64,000 nt of DNA from JAIOSF01 sp963677755 (GTDB taxonomy: Bacteria; Campylobacterota; Campylobacteria; Campylobacterales; Arcobacteraceae), in NCBI GenBank assembly GCA_963677755.1, contig OY782506.1, positions 1,240,001 to 1,304,000 on the forward strand, written 5' to 3'. Below the pieces are notes generated by a model. That model saw nothing but the letters and a program-made list of their open reading frames with translations, did no database searches and was not told the origin of the DNA. Made by a program: the position numbers and the translations under genes. The number at the start of each line of letters is the position of its first letter. Position 1 is the first letter of the stretch. Positions 17,991 through 27,851 of the stretch are shown here, in pieces.

Positions 17991-18016
17991 TTGATATGGT
18001 ATTTACACCATATCAA
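17991..18016. repeat. 10-bp perfect inverted repeat at the adhesin stop codon
   Basis: TTGATATGGT and ACCATATCAA flank a 6-nt spacer that contains the adhesin stop codon. It lies just before the bidirectional terminator on the adhesin transcript and could add a second hairpin at the 3' end. Confidence 0.5.
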
Positions 18017-21000
18017 CATTTATATCATCATCAATTAATAACTGCAATGACTCAGCACCTGCACCGCCAACATCACTTGAATTAGTATAAGCAACAAAAC
18101 CGTCACCATCTGAATCAACATGACCAATATTACCTGTGCCACTATGATCTTCAGCTAGTGACCATTCATCACTGTTAAGTTGTACTGTATCACCAGTATC
18201 ACCAGTAATTTTCAATGTATTATCATCATCACTCATAGCTATAAAATCTTCAACTGATAGATTTGATAAAATATGACTACCATCTGAAATATCTATCTCA
18301 TCTAAAGAATCAGGGTTTGAAACATCATTGCCATTTTCATCTTTAAAGTCATTTGATTGGTCTAATAATGTCGCAATATCTATCTCACCTTGAGAATTAC
18401 TATCAAAAGTTAACACCTCTTGCTCTTGAGTTGTAATATTAAAATCATCTATTGACCAATATTCTCTACCAGTTGTATTAGATGAAGTAAGTTCTATACT
18501 TAACTGACCATCTGAAGGAACTTCTGTTTCAAACGATATAGGTAAATCACCTCTACCATCAGGGCTGTAGGTATAAGTTGATGTTGTATCTCCATCTGAA
18601 ACTGTTACTTCAAAGGTATCATTTCCTTCCCAATTTCTATTAGAAAAGAGTGACGCATTTGCACCATAATTTAAGTCAAAATCTATACTTACTCTCTCAC
18701 CAGCATGTAATGATAAATCAAAAGTATTTGAAACAACAACATTATCATGATTAATATTTCCTAAAACGCCTCCTGTCTCAGAGATACCAAGATGTGATAA
18801 GTTCCAACCTTCACTATTGAAATGTCCATCAAAAGTTTGACTAAATAAAGTTGTTGCTGGTATTGTTGTAACTACACCTGTTATATCATTAATAGTTACA
18901 TTTACCATATGAGCCGCACTATAATCATTGCCATCATAATACTGAATAAGAATATCTAATTGATGATTTGGTTGTTCAAAATCAATATTTGCACCTTCTT
19001 TTACTCGAAGTTCAAATACTCCATTATTATCAACAACTTCAACCAATGAAGCATCATTACCAGTAATACTGAAGCCGTTAATTGCAGGCGTATCATCTAC
19101 ATCATCTACACTTAAGATACCTAATAATTCACCTGCTTGTGTCTCATTGATACCTATTCCATTAATACCATCTGTAGCTTCATATGTTAACTCTGGAGCA
19201 TCATTTTGTCCTATTACATTAATAACAACCTGTTTTGTAAGTGAACCGTCTTCACTTGTCACATTAAAAGATTCATGAACAGTTTGCCCTTCTCCTAAAG
19301 CTTGAACTGCTTCTGCTCTTGCACCAGTTGTCGCCAATACATATGTCCAGTTTCCATTTGTATTAATAACAAAATCACCATATGTTCCTGTTATACTATC
19401 TGCTTGAACTTCACTCTCTCCAGCATCTGCATCTACAATTTCAACTTGTCCACTCACTGTAAGAAGTAAATCTTCTACTACACTTCCACTATCAACTGTC
19501 ATTGTTGGAACATCATTTGTTCCTGTTATAGTTACTGTTGCCCAAGCAGTCTCACTTAGAGAAGTTTCATTTAATCCATCTGTTCCATTAAATCCTTCTA
19601 AGTCATTTACTACATATTGGAATTTTATATCTAAAGTTACTCCCGCAGGTAGTCCTTCAAAGTCACCACTTAGTGTGAAATTATCTCCATCAACTTGGAT
19701 CGATAGGTTTTTAATATCATTAAGAGTAACTTCGTCTGATCCAACAACTCTTAATGCAACTAATGCATTATTTTGAATTGTTTCTGTATTGGTACTTCCA
19801 ACAAGAACCGAAACAACAGAATAGCTCACTCCTTCAATGACTATCTCACTTCCTGTATTTTCAGGAAGTCCTGTAACTATATACTCATGAGAATTGTTTA
19901 CATCATCGTCAGCCGCAATAAACGAACCTGTAAGTACTGTGGTAGTTCCATTGAATGAATTTCCATCCATATCTACATTAATTGTTTCATCAGCTACAAC
20001 AGTAACATCACTTACTACTGGTTGGTCATTTGTTCCTGTAATAGTTATAGTTACAAGTTTTGCTTCAGATAATGATGCTTCATTGTTACTATCACCATTT
20101 TGTCCAAAACCTTCTTTATCATTTGCAATATATTCAAACGTAACTGTTGCAGTTTCCCCTGCTGCCAATGCATTAAAATTACCCTCTAGTTTAAAATCAA
20201 CTTCACTATCTCCAGCATTATTGTTCATTAATGTAAGTTTTGTTACATCAATATGACCAACTTGTACATCTGTACAATCTACCATCATTTTAATGGTTTG
20301 AGCACCGTTATTAGAACCTTTTCGGAAAAACTCTACATTATCAAATCGAATATCTCCTTGGTCTCCATGTTGACCAGGTCCACCCTGCCCTTGTCCATAA
20401 TAATCTCTTGCAGTATAATCTCTTACATTAAATACATGTGTATCATTTAAATCATTATCAGTAGCAACTAATGTTCCAAAAACTTCTGTAGTAACATCAT
20501 CTTGCGTATTATTTTCACCATTTGTTTCATAAATAGTATCATCTACACCCATTACAACATTATCTACCACAGGCTGGTCATTTGTCCCTGTTACTGTAAG
20601 AGTTACTGTTTTTGGTTCTGATACATTTGATTCTCCATTTGTACCAACTCCTGAATCATCCACTGCAACATAGCTAAATGTTACTGTTGCGTGTTCTCCT
20701 GCTGCTAATGAAGAAAAATCACCTTTTACTTCAAAGCCTATTTGGTCTGCTGAATCAAAATAGTTATTACTAAATGGCCAATTACTTGTATTTGCCAATG
20801 TTATAGATGCAATATCTATTTGACTTGGATTAACATCATTAGATGAAATACTTACATAATCTTTTAAGTCTAAATCTCCATCTAGTGTCCATACATTTTC
20901 TGTATAATTTCCTTGTGTATCTACAACATAAAAATGATGTTGATCTGTAATATCTTGATCAGATACTGAAAGTGTTCCCATCAAAGTATTTAATGGTTCA

Positions 21001-23255
21001 CTATGTCTATCTGATCCATGTTCTCCATTTGTATCATCAACTCCACTTATATCTCGATTATCATGTGTTTCATAATATGTATTTCCAAACTCAGCATCAT
21101 TAATATCAAATACTTTTGATTCTACAACTGGTTGGTCATTTGTCCCTGTTATTGTTATTGATACCATTTTTGGTTCTGAAGTACTATTTTCTCCACTTCC
21201 TACTGCGCTATCTGTTGCAGTATATAAGAATGAAACTGTTGCAGTTTCACCTGCTGCTAATGATGTGAAGTCACCTGTCATTGAATAACTACCATCAGAA
21301 TTTACAACAACATTTAAATCTTGAGGATTTATTAGTTGATTATCACTTTGCACTGAATTTGCAACTTGATCAAAAGTATGTGTATCATTTACATCTTCAT
21401 CTGAAACAGTTAGGTCACCAGATACAGTCATAGTTCCTTCATCATTTCTTAAGATACCATCATTATTAGTATCTTCTTCATTTTGATCTCTATTTTCATA
21501 AATAACTTCATCTACACCAAGTACTACAGTATCAACTATTGGCTGATCATTTGTCCCTGTAATAGTTACAGTGATTGTTTTTGGTTCAGATATAGAACTT
21601 TCATTAATCCCATCTGTACCATCAAAACCTCTTGTATCATCAGCATAATATTGAAAAGATACAGTTGCAGTTTCACCAGCTGCAAGTGCAGAAAAATCAC
21701 CATCTATAGTATAGTTCCAAGTTCCATCAAGATTTTGAACTGTACCTACGCTTATATCATCAGCAGTTATAACAGTAGTTCCAGATACCTCTACTATATT
21801 ATTATTTTGATCATCTTGAAGCACATGAAAAGTATGTAATCCATCATTCATAACATCATCATCTGCAACGCTTAGTGCACCAGTAAAGAAGTTACTAGAT
21901 TCATCTTGTGTATCATCTACACCTAAAATATCAATACTGTCAGATGTTTCATAAAAAACCATACTTGAAGAAGAGGCAGTACCTACAGTTTCAACATTGA
22001 TTAATTTACCTCCAGAAATATAATTTATATTTAGTGCAGAATCAAATGCAGTATCTCCAGAATTCATTACTCCAAAAGTTAATGTATGAACACCACTTGT
22101 ATCAAATAAATGAGATAAAACTGTATTTCCACTAATATCTGTATCTAAACTATCTTCTAATGTAAATAAATTTCCATCAATAACTACAAATGAGAAATCA
22201 TTATAACTACCTGTCCCCCAGTCATTATCTAAAAAATCCCAATTAAAACTAACTTGTTCATTTGCCTCCGTTTGAATAGTAAACTTAATAGCTGAACCAT
22301 CTTGTGGAATAGAGCCATCATTTGATATACCCATTTCTGCCAAAGACTCTACTGTCGATAATGTAGCGCCTTCTGCAACTAAACTCCATAAATCAGGACC
22401 ATTTACATTTATAGCTTCAACAACTGGTATATCATTTGTACCTGTTACAGCAAAAGATACTGTTGCTGGTTCACTTGATAATCCACCTGCATCAGTTGCT
22501 ATATAGTCAAATGTAACAGTCGCAATCTCACCATCAGATAAATCATTAAAATCACCACTTATTGTGTATGTCCCATCTGGATTTACTACAGCTGTTACAG
22601 AATCATCTAAAAGAGTAATAACACCATTTGTATCTGTTACACTTAAAGTTCCTGCTACCATACTAAAAGTATGTGTATCCCCAAAATTTGGATCAGTCGC
22701 TGTAAGCTGTCCTGTAATAATATTTAAATCACCAGCCGCTTCAACACCTTGAATCTCATTTTGTATTAAAAATACATCAGAAACGACTGGTTGTTCATTT
22801 GCTTCAATATCCACACCAAGTGCATTAATACCACCATCAGAACGCAACTGATCACCATCTTCAGCAGCACTTCTATTTGGGTCAATATTTGGATTGTCTT
22901 CTGCAAATGATCTCCCTTGAGAAAGTGCAGCCCCAGCAGCAGTTGCATCTAATGCACCAAGTAAATCAGCCATACCAGCAACTGTTACTGTTTCACCATT
23001 TATATCTAATAACAACTGAGTAATAACATCCCCAGCTTCATATAAAGATGCTAAACCTTCAAGAACAACACCATATGTTGAACCATCTAAGTTTGTTACT
23101 TGTAAAATTACATCAGACTGATTATCAGAAAGAAGAACTTGGTACGAACTACCTTCATCAACAGACACCTGTATCTTATCACCAGAAGTTACTTTTATAA
23201 CCCCTGCTTCAACAAGATTTTGAATTTCACCGTTACCTACTTTTACATTTAACAT
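18003..23255 (-). CDS. giant repeat adhesin with LapA-type retention module, type I secreted
   Basis: A 1750-residue acidic protein without an N-terminal signal peptide. Residues 1-115 resemble the retention module of LapA/BapA-type adhesins and contain TAAG at 105-108, the di-alanine motif cut by LapG-type proteases. From about residue 150 come VCBS/cadherin-like repeats, ending in TGTND (or IGQND) near residues 272, 567, 703, 889, 1073, 1242 and 1348, many with SGDF and LAAGETATV strands. The C-terminal 350 residues include a carbohydrate-binding-like jelly-roll segment and an Asp-rich end (DSDGDGF). I see no canonical GGxGxD RTX array. AAGGAG precedes the ATG. The exporter genes nearby are the obvious secretion route. 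Confidence 0.92.
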   Translation of the reverse strand: MLNVKVGNGEIQNLVEAGVIKVTSGDKIQVSVDEGSSYQVLLSDNQSDVILQVTNLDGSTYGVVLEGLASLYEAGDVITQLLLDINGETVTVAGMADLLGALDATAAGAALSQGRSFAEDNPNIDPNRSAAEDGDQLRSDGGINALGVDIEANEQPVVSDVFLIQNEIQGVEAAGDLNIITGQLTATDPNFGDTHTFSMVAGTLSVTDTNGVITLLDDSVTAVVNPDGTYTISGDFNDLSDGEIATVTFDYIATDAGGLSSEPATVSFAVTGTNDIPVVEAINVNGPDLWSLVAEGATLSTVESLAEMGISNDGSIPQDGSAIKFTIQTEANEQVSFNWDFLDNDWGTGSYNDFSFVVIDGNLFTLEDSLDTDISGNTVLSHLFDTSGVHTLTFGVMNSGDTAFDSALNINYISGGKLINVETVGTASSSSMVFYETSDSIDILGVDDTQDESSNFFTGALSVADDDVMNDGLHTFHVLQDDQNNNIVEVSGTTVITADDISVGTVQNLDGTWNYTIDGDFSALAAGETATVSFQYYADDTRGFDGTDGINESSISEPKTITVTITGTNDQPIVDTVVLGVDEVIYENRDQNEEDTNNDGILRNDEGTMTVSGDLTVSDEDVNDTHTFDQVANSVQSDNQLINPQDLNVVVNSDGSYSMTGDFTSLAAGETATVSFLYTATDSAVGSGENSTSEPKMVSITITGTNDQPVVESKVFDINDAEFGNTYYETHDNRDISGVDDTNGEHGSDRHSEPLNTLMGTLSVSDQDITDQHHFYVVDTQGNYTENVWTLDGDLDLKDYVSISSNDVNPSQIDIASITLANTSNWPFSNNYFDSADQIGFEVKGDFSSLAAGEHATVTFSYVAVDDSGVGTNGESNVSEPKTVTLTVTGTNDQPVVDNVVMGVDDTIYETNGENNTQDDVTTEVFGTLVATDNDLNDTHVFNVRDYTARDYYGQGQGGPGQHGDQGDIRFDNVEFFRKGSNNGAQTIKMMVDCTDVQVGHIDVTKLTLMNNNAGDSEVDFKLEGNFNALAAGETATVTFEYIANDKEGFGQNGDSNNEASLSEAKLVTITITGTNDQPVVSDVTVVADETINVDMDGNSFNGTTTVLTGSFIAADDDVNNSHEYIVTGLPENTGSEIVIEGVSYSVVSVLVGSTNTETIQNNALVALRVVGSDEVTLNDIKNLSIQVDGDNFTLSGDFEGLPAGVTLDIKFQYVVNDLEGFNGTDGLNETSLSETAWATVTITGTNDVPTMTVDSGSVVEDLLLTVSGQVEIVDADAGESEVQADSITGTYGDFVINTNGNWTYVLATTGARAEAVQALGEGQTVHESFNVTSEDGSLTKQVVINVIGQNDAPELTYEATDGINGIGINETQAGELLGILSVDDVDDTPAINGFSITGNDASLVEVVDNNGVFELRVKEGANIDFEQPNHQLDILIQYYDGNDYSAAHMVNVTINDITGVVTTIPATTLFSQTFDGHFNSEGWNLSHLGISETGGVLGNINHDNVVVSNTFDLSLHAGERVSIDFDLNYGANASLFSNRNWEGNDTFEVTVSDGDTTSTYTYSPDGRGDLPISFETEVPSDGQLSIELTSSNTTGREYWSIDDFNITTQEQEVLTFDSNSQGEIDIATLLDQSNDFKDENGNDVSNPDSLDEIDISDGSHILSNLSVEDFIAMSDDDNTLKITGDTGDTVQLNSDEWSLAEDHSGTGNIGHVDSDGDGFVAYTNSSDVGGAGAESLQLLIDDDINVDMV

Positions 23256-23286
23256 GACTAAACTCCTTATATTTGTTTATAAATTT

Positions 23287-23292
23287 ATTGTA
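23287..23292 (-). promoter_or_regulatory. putative -10 box (TACAAT) of the adhesin gene
   Basis: On the minus strand TTTTGTTACAATAAAT lies about 32 nt before the adhesin ATG. The GTGTTAA operator motif is not seen in this 94-bp gap, so the adhesin may be regulated separately from its exporter. Confidence 0.45.
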
Positions 23293-23349
23293 ACAAAAGG
23301 TAAGTTGCTTAAAAGTTTCTTTTTGAAAAATTATTAGTAATTTTTTTAA

Positions 23350-24039
23350 TTAAGCTGGAAGGTTAAATTTTTGTACTGTATACTCCCCCTCTTCATCAAA
23401 AAAACAATAATATAAAAAATCTTTTTTTATAGGTAATCCAGCTAAATAACGCAAGGCTATATTTGCTTGTAAAGAAGCTATGTTCATTACAATTGGTCCT
23501 GTTATCCCTGCTGGTTTGTGATCTGATATATTAAATACACTATTAAAAGAAGATTTATCAAAAAAACACACTTGTCCTTGAAAAGCTTCAACACTTCCAT
23601 ATAACCAAGGGATATTTTTATCTTTTGAAAATTGATCTATTTTTCCTCTTACTGGTAAATTATCAGTTGCATCAATAATTAAATCATAGTCTTCATTTGT
23701 AACACTAAAAGTATCAAAATCATAATCAAAACTATTTACTTCCACATAAGGAGACCTATTTCTAATCAGTTTTGCTAAAGCTTCACTTTTACTTTTTCCC
23801 TCATCATCTAACTTAAAAGCGATTTGTCGATGAATATTATGAACACTTACTTCATCAAAATCTATTAAATCAATTTGCCCTATTCCTGAACTACCAAGCG
23901 CTATACCTAAACTACTTCCTAATCCACCACAACCAATTATGGCTATTTTTTTCTCTTGTAAACTATTTTGAGTATCTTTTCCCCAAAGTTGTATCTGTCT
24001 ATTAAAGTATTCGTTAAAATTTTCCATATCTAATTCCAT
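23350..24039 (-). CDS. ThiF/MoeB/HesA-family E1-like adenylyltransferase
   Basis: A 229-residue protein with the family's N-terminal RQIQLWG, the ATP-binding GCGGLGSS (36-43), DEVSVHNIHRQ and the DATDN element. These enzymes adenylate the C-terminus of small sulfur-carrier proteins such as ThiS or MoaD. The CxxC pairs that bind zinc in MoeB and ThiF are absent; the corresponding place reads ISDHKPAGITGP. The substrate cannot be told from the sequence, and no thiS, moaD or other thi gene is adjacent. An alternative ATG lies 4 codons downstream. Confidence 0.85.
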   Translation of the reverse strand: MELDMENFNEYFNRQIQLWGKDTQNSLQEKKIAIIGCGGLGSSLGIALGSSGIGQIDLIDFDEVSVHNIHRQIAFKLDDEGKSKSEALAKLIRNRSPYVEVNSFDYDFDTFSVTNEDYDLIIDATDNLPVRGKIDQFSKDKNIPWLYGSVEAFQGQVCFFDKSSFNSVFNISDHKPAGITGPIVMNIASLQANIALRYLAGLPIKKDFLYYCFFDEEGEYTVQKFNLPA

Positions 24040-24054
24040 CCACCTTTTTTTCTT

Positions 24055-24060
24055 ATTGTA
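24055..24060 (-). promoter_or_regulatory. putative -10 box (TACAAT) of the ThiF-like gene
   Basis: On the minus strand GCTACAATAAG lies 15 nt before the ATG at 24039, in the 65-bp divergent gap with glnD. Confidence 0.4.
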
Positions 24061-24092
24061 GCAATATTTAACTGTTTTTGACTTAATTATGC

Positions 24093-24098
24093 TAAAAT
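24093..24098 (+). promoter_or_regulatory. putative -10 box (TAAAAT) of glnD, 6 nt before the ATG
   Basis: GCTAAAATAATATTATG places the predicted transcription start at or next to the ATG at 24105. No Shine-Dalgarno sequence is visible, so the mRNA may be leaderless. Confidence 0.45.
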
Positions 24099-24104
24099 AA
24101 TATT

Positions 24105-26630
24105 ATGACATATTTAAATATTAAAATAGAAGAACTTATAGAAAACAAAGCAGAAGATTTTCAAATAGCAAAAGCTATTAAGTGTGAAATAAAAAACTAT
24201 CTTAATTCACTTGATACAATATATGAGCAATCAAGTGGGAAAGATTTTTTTGTAAAACATACAAAAATGATAGATGGTTTTATCAAAGTAATTTATAAAT
24301 ACCTTTTACGGAAACATTTTGGCATTTATCTCCCTATGTCAAATCATATACCTATGAGTATCATAGCCTTAGGTAGTTTTGGAAGAGAACAGTTGTGTGT
24401 TTATAGTGATATTGATATTATGATTTTATATGATGATGTAAAAGGTTTCAATATTAAGCCAATTATGGAAGAGTTTATGACGCTTTCTTGGGATAGTGGT
24501 TTAAAGCTTGGTAGTCGTGTGCATGAAATAGATGAAATTGAAGAAGCTGTAAAAACAGATGTAACTATCAAAACTTCTATATTAGAATCGAGGCTAATAT
24601 ATGGTTCAAAACATCTTTGGTTCAAATTTCAAAGTAAACTAAATAATATCAGACATTTTGAACAAAAAGAGTTTGTACTAGAAAAACTTCAAGAACATAA
24701 AAAAAGACTAGAAAAATATCCACTTGTAATGCAACCAAATATCAAAGATGGGTATGGAGGAATGAGAGAATCTAATATGCTTTTTTGGATGGCAAATATC
24801 ACTTTTGGAGTATCTAGTACAAAAGATTTATCTGGTATTCTATTTACCGAAGAAGAATACAAAAAATATCGTATAGCATTAGAATATATATTTATGACTA
24901 GAAATGCTTTACATTTATGTGCAAAAAAGAAACTTGATACTGTTACATTTGATATATTACCAGAAATTAGTACAAAACTTGGCTTTGAAAATACTATACG
25001 ATTAACAAAAGATAGACAATGTATGGCAAAACTTTTTCAGTCTTTACATACAATTCATGGTTTTACATCTGTAATGATAAAAAGAATTATTAGTAGATAT
25101 TTATTTGATCCAACAAACCTACAAAAGCTCTATCAAAGAAGAATCAAAAAAGATTTATATCTTTGTCATAATACACTTTATACAACATTTCATGCTAAAC
25201 CAAAAAAATTAAATTATTTATTAAAAGAATTGATATCTCTACCAAACTATGTTAATAATTTTGATATCTCTTATATCTATAATACCTCAAAAACAATAGT
25301 AGTTCAAAAAACAAATACAGCAACAAAACATCTAGTTGCAACACTATTGCAAAGAGAAAACCTTTATCCAATAATTGATTTACTGTATAAAAGTGGTTTA
25401 TTAATTGAGGTACTACCAACTTGGAAAAAAATCATACACCAACCTCAGTTTGATGGGTATCATAAACATCCCGTTGATATTCATAGTATACAAACGCTCT
25501 ATCATATACAAAATATAAAAGACCCTTTTGTTGAAAAAATGTATGAAAAACAAAATTACAATCAAAAATATCTAGTAAAATTAGCTGCACTTTTTCATGA
25601 TTGTGGTAAAGGGAGAGGAAGAGACCACCATATCGTAGGACAAAATCTTTTTAGAAAATTCGCAAAATCTATAAATATGAGTGATGAAGATATTGCAAAA
25701 GTATCTACACTTATAAGATATCATAATATAATGTCTAAAATCGCAACAACAGAAGATATCTATTCACAAAAAACTATTTTAGCTTTTACCGGTATTATTC
25801 AAACTCAAGAGATGTTAGAACTATTGTTTATTGTCACGTATGCTGATATAAACTCTGTAGATTCTAAATACTATAAAAGTTCAACTGCATCACTTTTAAA
25901 AGAGCTATATCTTCAAACAATACCTGCATACGATAATGAAGAGTTGTTAAAAGTAAGTAGTAGAAGAGCAGCAAAAGAAAATACTATACAAAAAAGTAAA
26001 ACTTTTGAAGTATTACCACCTATGATGAAAAAGAAAATTCTCAATATTGAGTCAAATCAACTATTTTTGAAATATAAAGCAGAAGATATTATTAAGATTG
26101 CTACTCGTGCAAAAGAGATAGATAATTTTGACTTTAAACTTTTTACTACAGATAACTTAAAAATAAGGATAACAAGAGTTGTCCCTTTAAATCTTGGGTA
26201 TTTATTAGGTAAATTGCAATTTTTAAACATTAACTCTATGGGAATTTATAAGCTATACGATGATAAAAAGTTTTTTGAAATAGTTTTTGATGAACATTTA
26301 GATGAAACAGATATACCTTTTGTGGAAGATATTATTAAAAACTCATTTGATATGTCAAAAACAATCAATCTCAAAAAACCAACTATAGAAAAAGATGAGA
26401 TTTTTATAGATTGTGATCACACTGAAGATTTAGCACAGTTTACAATCCATACAAAAGATCAAAAAGGCTTATTTAGTTATATTGCTCGTGCGTTTGATGA
26501 GTTTGGAATAGAGATAAACAGTGCAAAAATACAATCAAATAAAGGAAAAGTAAACGACCTATTATTGATCTCAAAAAATGGTAATTTATGTGAAAATAAA
26601 GACAAGCTTGTTAAACTTTTAACACAATAA
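24105..26630 (+). CDS. glnD: [protein-PII] uridylyltransferase family protein
   Basis: GlnD senses glutamine and modifies or demodifies PII proteins to steer nitrogen assimilation. The 841-residue protein has a nucleotidyltransferase domain (GSFGREQLCVYSDIDI near residue 90), the GlnD middle region (DGYGGMRE; RNALHLCAKK), an HD phosphohydrolase domain (LFHDCGKGRGRDHH near 495) and a C-terminal ACT domain (FTIHTKDQKGLFSYIA near 780). Only one ACT repeat is clear; a preceding divergent segment may be the second. No glnB or glnK is adjacent. The antiporter gene follows after 20 nt. Confidence 0.92.
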   Translation: MTYLNIKIEELIENKAEDFQIAKAIKCEIKNYLNSLDTIYEQSSGKDFFVKHTKMIDGFIKVIYKYLLRKHFGIYLPMSNHIPMSIIALGSFGREQLCVYSDIDIMILYDDVKGFNIKPIMEEFMTLSWDSGLKLGSRVHEIDEIEEAVKTDVTIKTSILESRLIYGSKHLWFKFQSKLNNIRHFEQKEFVLEKLQEHKKRLEKYPLVMQPNIKDGYGGMRESNMLFWMANITFGVSSTKDLSGILFTEEEYKKYRIALEYIFMTRNALHLCAKKKLDTVTFDILPEISTKLGFENTIRLTKDRQCMAKLFQSLHTIHGFTSVMIKRIISRYLFDPTNLQKLYQRRIKKDLYLCHNTLYTTFHAKPKKLNYLLKELISLPNYVNNFDISYIYNTSKTIVVQKTNTATKHLVATLLQRENLYPIIDLLYKSGLLIEVLPTWKKIIHQPQFDGYHKHPVDIHSIQTLYHIQNIKDPFVEKMYEKQNYNQKYLVKLAALFHDCGKGRGRDHHIVGQNLFRKFAKSINMSDEDIAKVSTLIRYHNIMSKIATTEDIYSQKTILAFTGIIQTQEMLELLFIVTYADINSVDSKYYKSSTASLLKELYLQTIPAYDNEELLKVSSRRAAKENTIQKSKTFEVLPPMMKKKILNIESNQLFLKYKAEDIIKIATRAKEIDNFDFKLFTTDNLKIRITRVVPLNLGYLLGKLQFLNINSMGIYKLYDDKKFFEIVFDEHLDETDIPFVEDIIKNSFDMSKTINLKKPTIEKDEIFIDCDHTEDLAQFTIHTKDQKGLFSYIARAFDEFGIEINSAKIQSNKGKVNDLLLISKNGNLCENKDKLVKLLTQ

Positions 26631-26650
26631 TATAATAACAAAGGGATAAT

Positions 26651-27850
26651 ATGGAAATTCATAATTTTTTTCTGACACTTTTTCTTATCCTTATTGTTGC
26701 TAGATTTTTAGGAGAGTTATTTGCAAGGTATGGTATCCCTTCTGTTTTAGGTGAGCTTTTTGCTGGTATTTTACTTGGAGCTTCAGTTTTTGATATTGTT
26801 CATCCAAATGAAATTTTAAAAATACTTGCAGAAATTGGTATTATACTTTTATTGTTTGAAGTTGGATTAGAAACTGATTTCCAAAGATTAAAAAGTGCTG
26901 GAATGAAGTCATTTATTGTTGCTGTATTAGGTGTCGTTTTACCTTTTATATTTGGTCTAGCACTCGCTTATTATGTTTTTAAATTAGACTTTACTATATC
27001 TCTTTTTATAGCAGGAACACTAACAGCAACTAGTATTGGTATTACTCTTAGAGTACTCAAAGATATACATATGGAAAATACGAATATTGCTCAAATTGTT
27101 ATAGGTGCTGCTGTTATTGATGATATTATTGGTATTATTTTACTTGTTTTTATTTATGATTATTCATTATCCCATGAAACGAGTTTTGACCATACTCTTT
27201 CTGTAACAGCTATGATTTTTATCTTTTTATTACTTGCACCAATTTTAGCAAAACTATTATCTTTTATGATTCATAAATATCATAAACGACATTTGGTCCC
27301 AGGCTATTTCCCAACTATTATAATCTCTCTTATTTTACTCTTTTCTTATCTCTCTCATCTTGTGGGAGCGCCTGCTATTTTAGGTTCATTTGCAGCTGGT
27401 GTTGCACTTTCTAGAAGATTTTTCCTCCCCTTTGGTACAATGTTAGGTACCAATGAAATTCTCCTACAAGAAGTAAAAAGAGATATGACACCTATTATTC
27501 AAATGTTTACCCCGATTTTCTTTGTGATGGTAGGACTTTCTGTTGATTTAACTGTTATAGATTTTACATCACTTACTTTTTGGATTATGAGTTTATCTTT
27601 TATAGTCTTAGCATTTGTTAGTAAATTTATAGCTGCGTTTTTTATATATCAGAAATGTTTTATGAATAATGCCATTATTGGGATGTCAATGATTCCAAGA
27701 GGTGAAGTTGGACTTATATTTGCAGAGATGGGTAGAGTTAATGGGGCTTTACCAAATGATATTTATGCTATGCTTATATTCGTGATAATTATTACAACTA
27801 TTATCCCACCTTTTTTGTTAAAAAATTATTTTAAAGTGGAATGTGTATAA
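26651..27850 (+). CDS. cation:proton antiporter (CPA2/KefB-type membrane domain)
   Basis: A 399-residue membrane protein with about 11-12 hydrophobic segments. It shows the CPA2 pattern PSVLGELFAGILLG, IGIILLLFEVGLETD and the paired-acid region AAVIDDIIGIILL, in which the Asp-Asp motif binds the transported ion. The cytoplasmic RCK/TrkA-N domain of full KefB/KefC proteins is absent. It exchanges Na+ or K+ for protons across the inner membrane; the ion is not deducible. It lies directly after glnD with an AAAGGG ribosome-binding site. Confidence 0.92.
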   Translation: MEIHNFFLTLFLILIVARFLGELFARYGIPSVLGELFAGILLGASVFDIVHPNEILKILAEIGIILLLFEVGLETDFQRLKSAGMKSFIVAVLGVVLPFIFGLALAYYVFKLDFTISLFIAGTLTATSIGITLRVLKDIHMENTNIAQIVIGAAVIDDIIGIILLVFIYDYSLSHETSFDHTLSVTAMIFIFLLLAPILAKLLSFMIHKYHKRHLVPGYFPTIIISLILLFSYLSHLVGAPAILGSFAAGVALSRRFFLPFGTMLGTNEILLQEVKRDMTPIIQMFTPIFFVMVGLSVDLTVIDFTSLTFWIMSLSFIVLAFVSKFIAAFFIYQKCFMNNAIIGMSMIPRGEVGLIFAEMGRVNGALPNDIYAMLIFVIIITTIIPPFLLKNYFKVECV

Positions 27851-27851
27851 A

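Noticed and set aside
17991..18016. Inverted repeat at the adhesin stop codon as a regulator binding site
   Set aside because: It lies at the 3' end of the gene next to a terminator, far from any promoter, so an RNA hairpin is the simpler reading.
19773..21839. Several plus-strand open frames of 60-120 codons antisense to the adhesin gene
   Set aside because: They lie fully within the repeat region of a clear 1750-residue gene, are Ser/Thr/Val- or Tyr/Cys-rich in a way expected from its antisense, and lack ribosome-binding sites.
18003..23255. Adhesin as an RTX toxin
   Set aside because: No GGxGxDxxx nonapeptide arrays and no toxin or acyltransferase partner are visible; the repeats are VCBS/cadherin-like.
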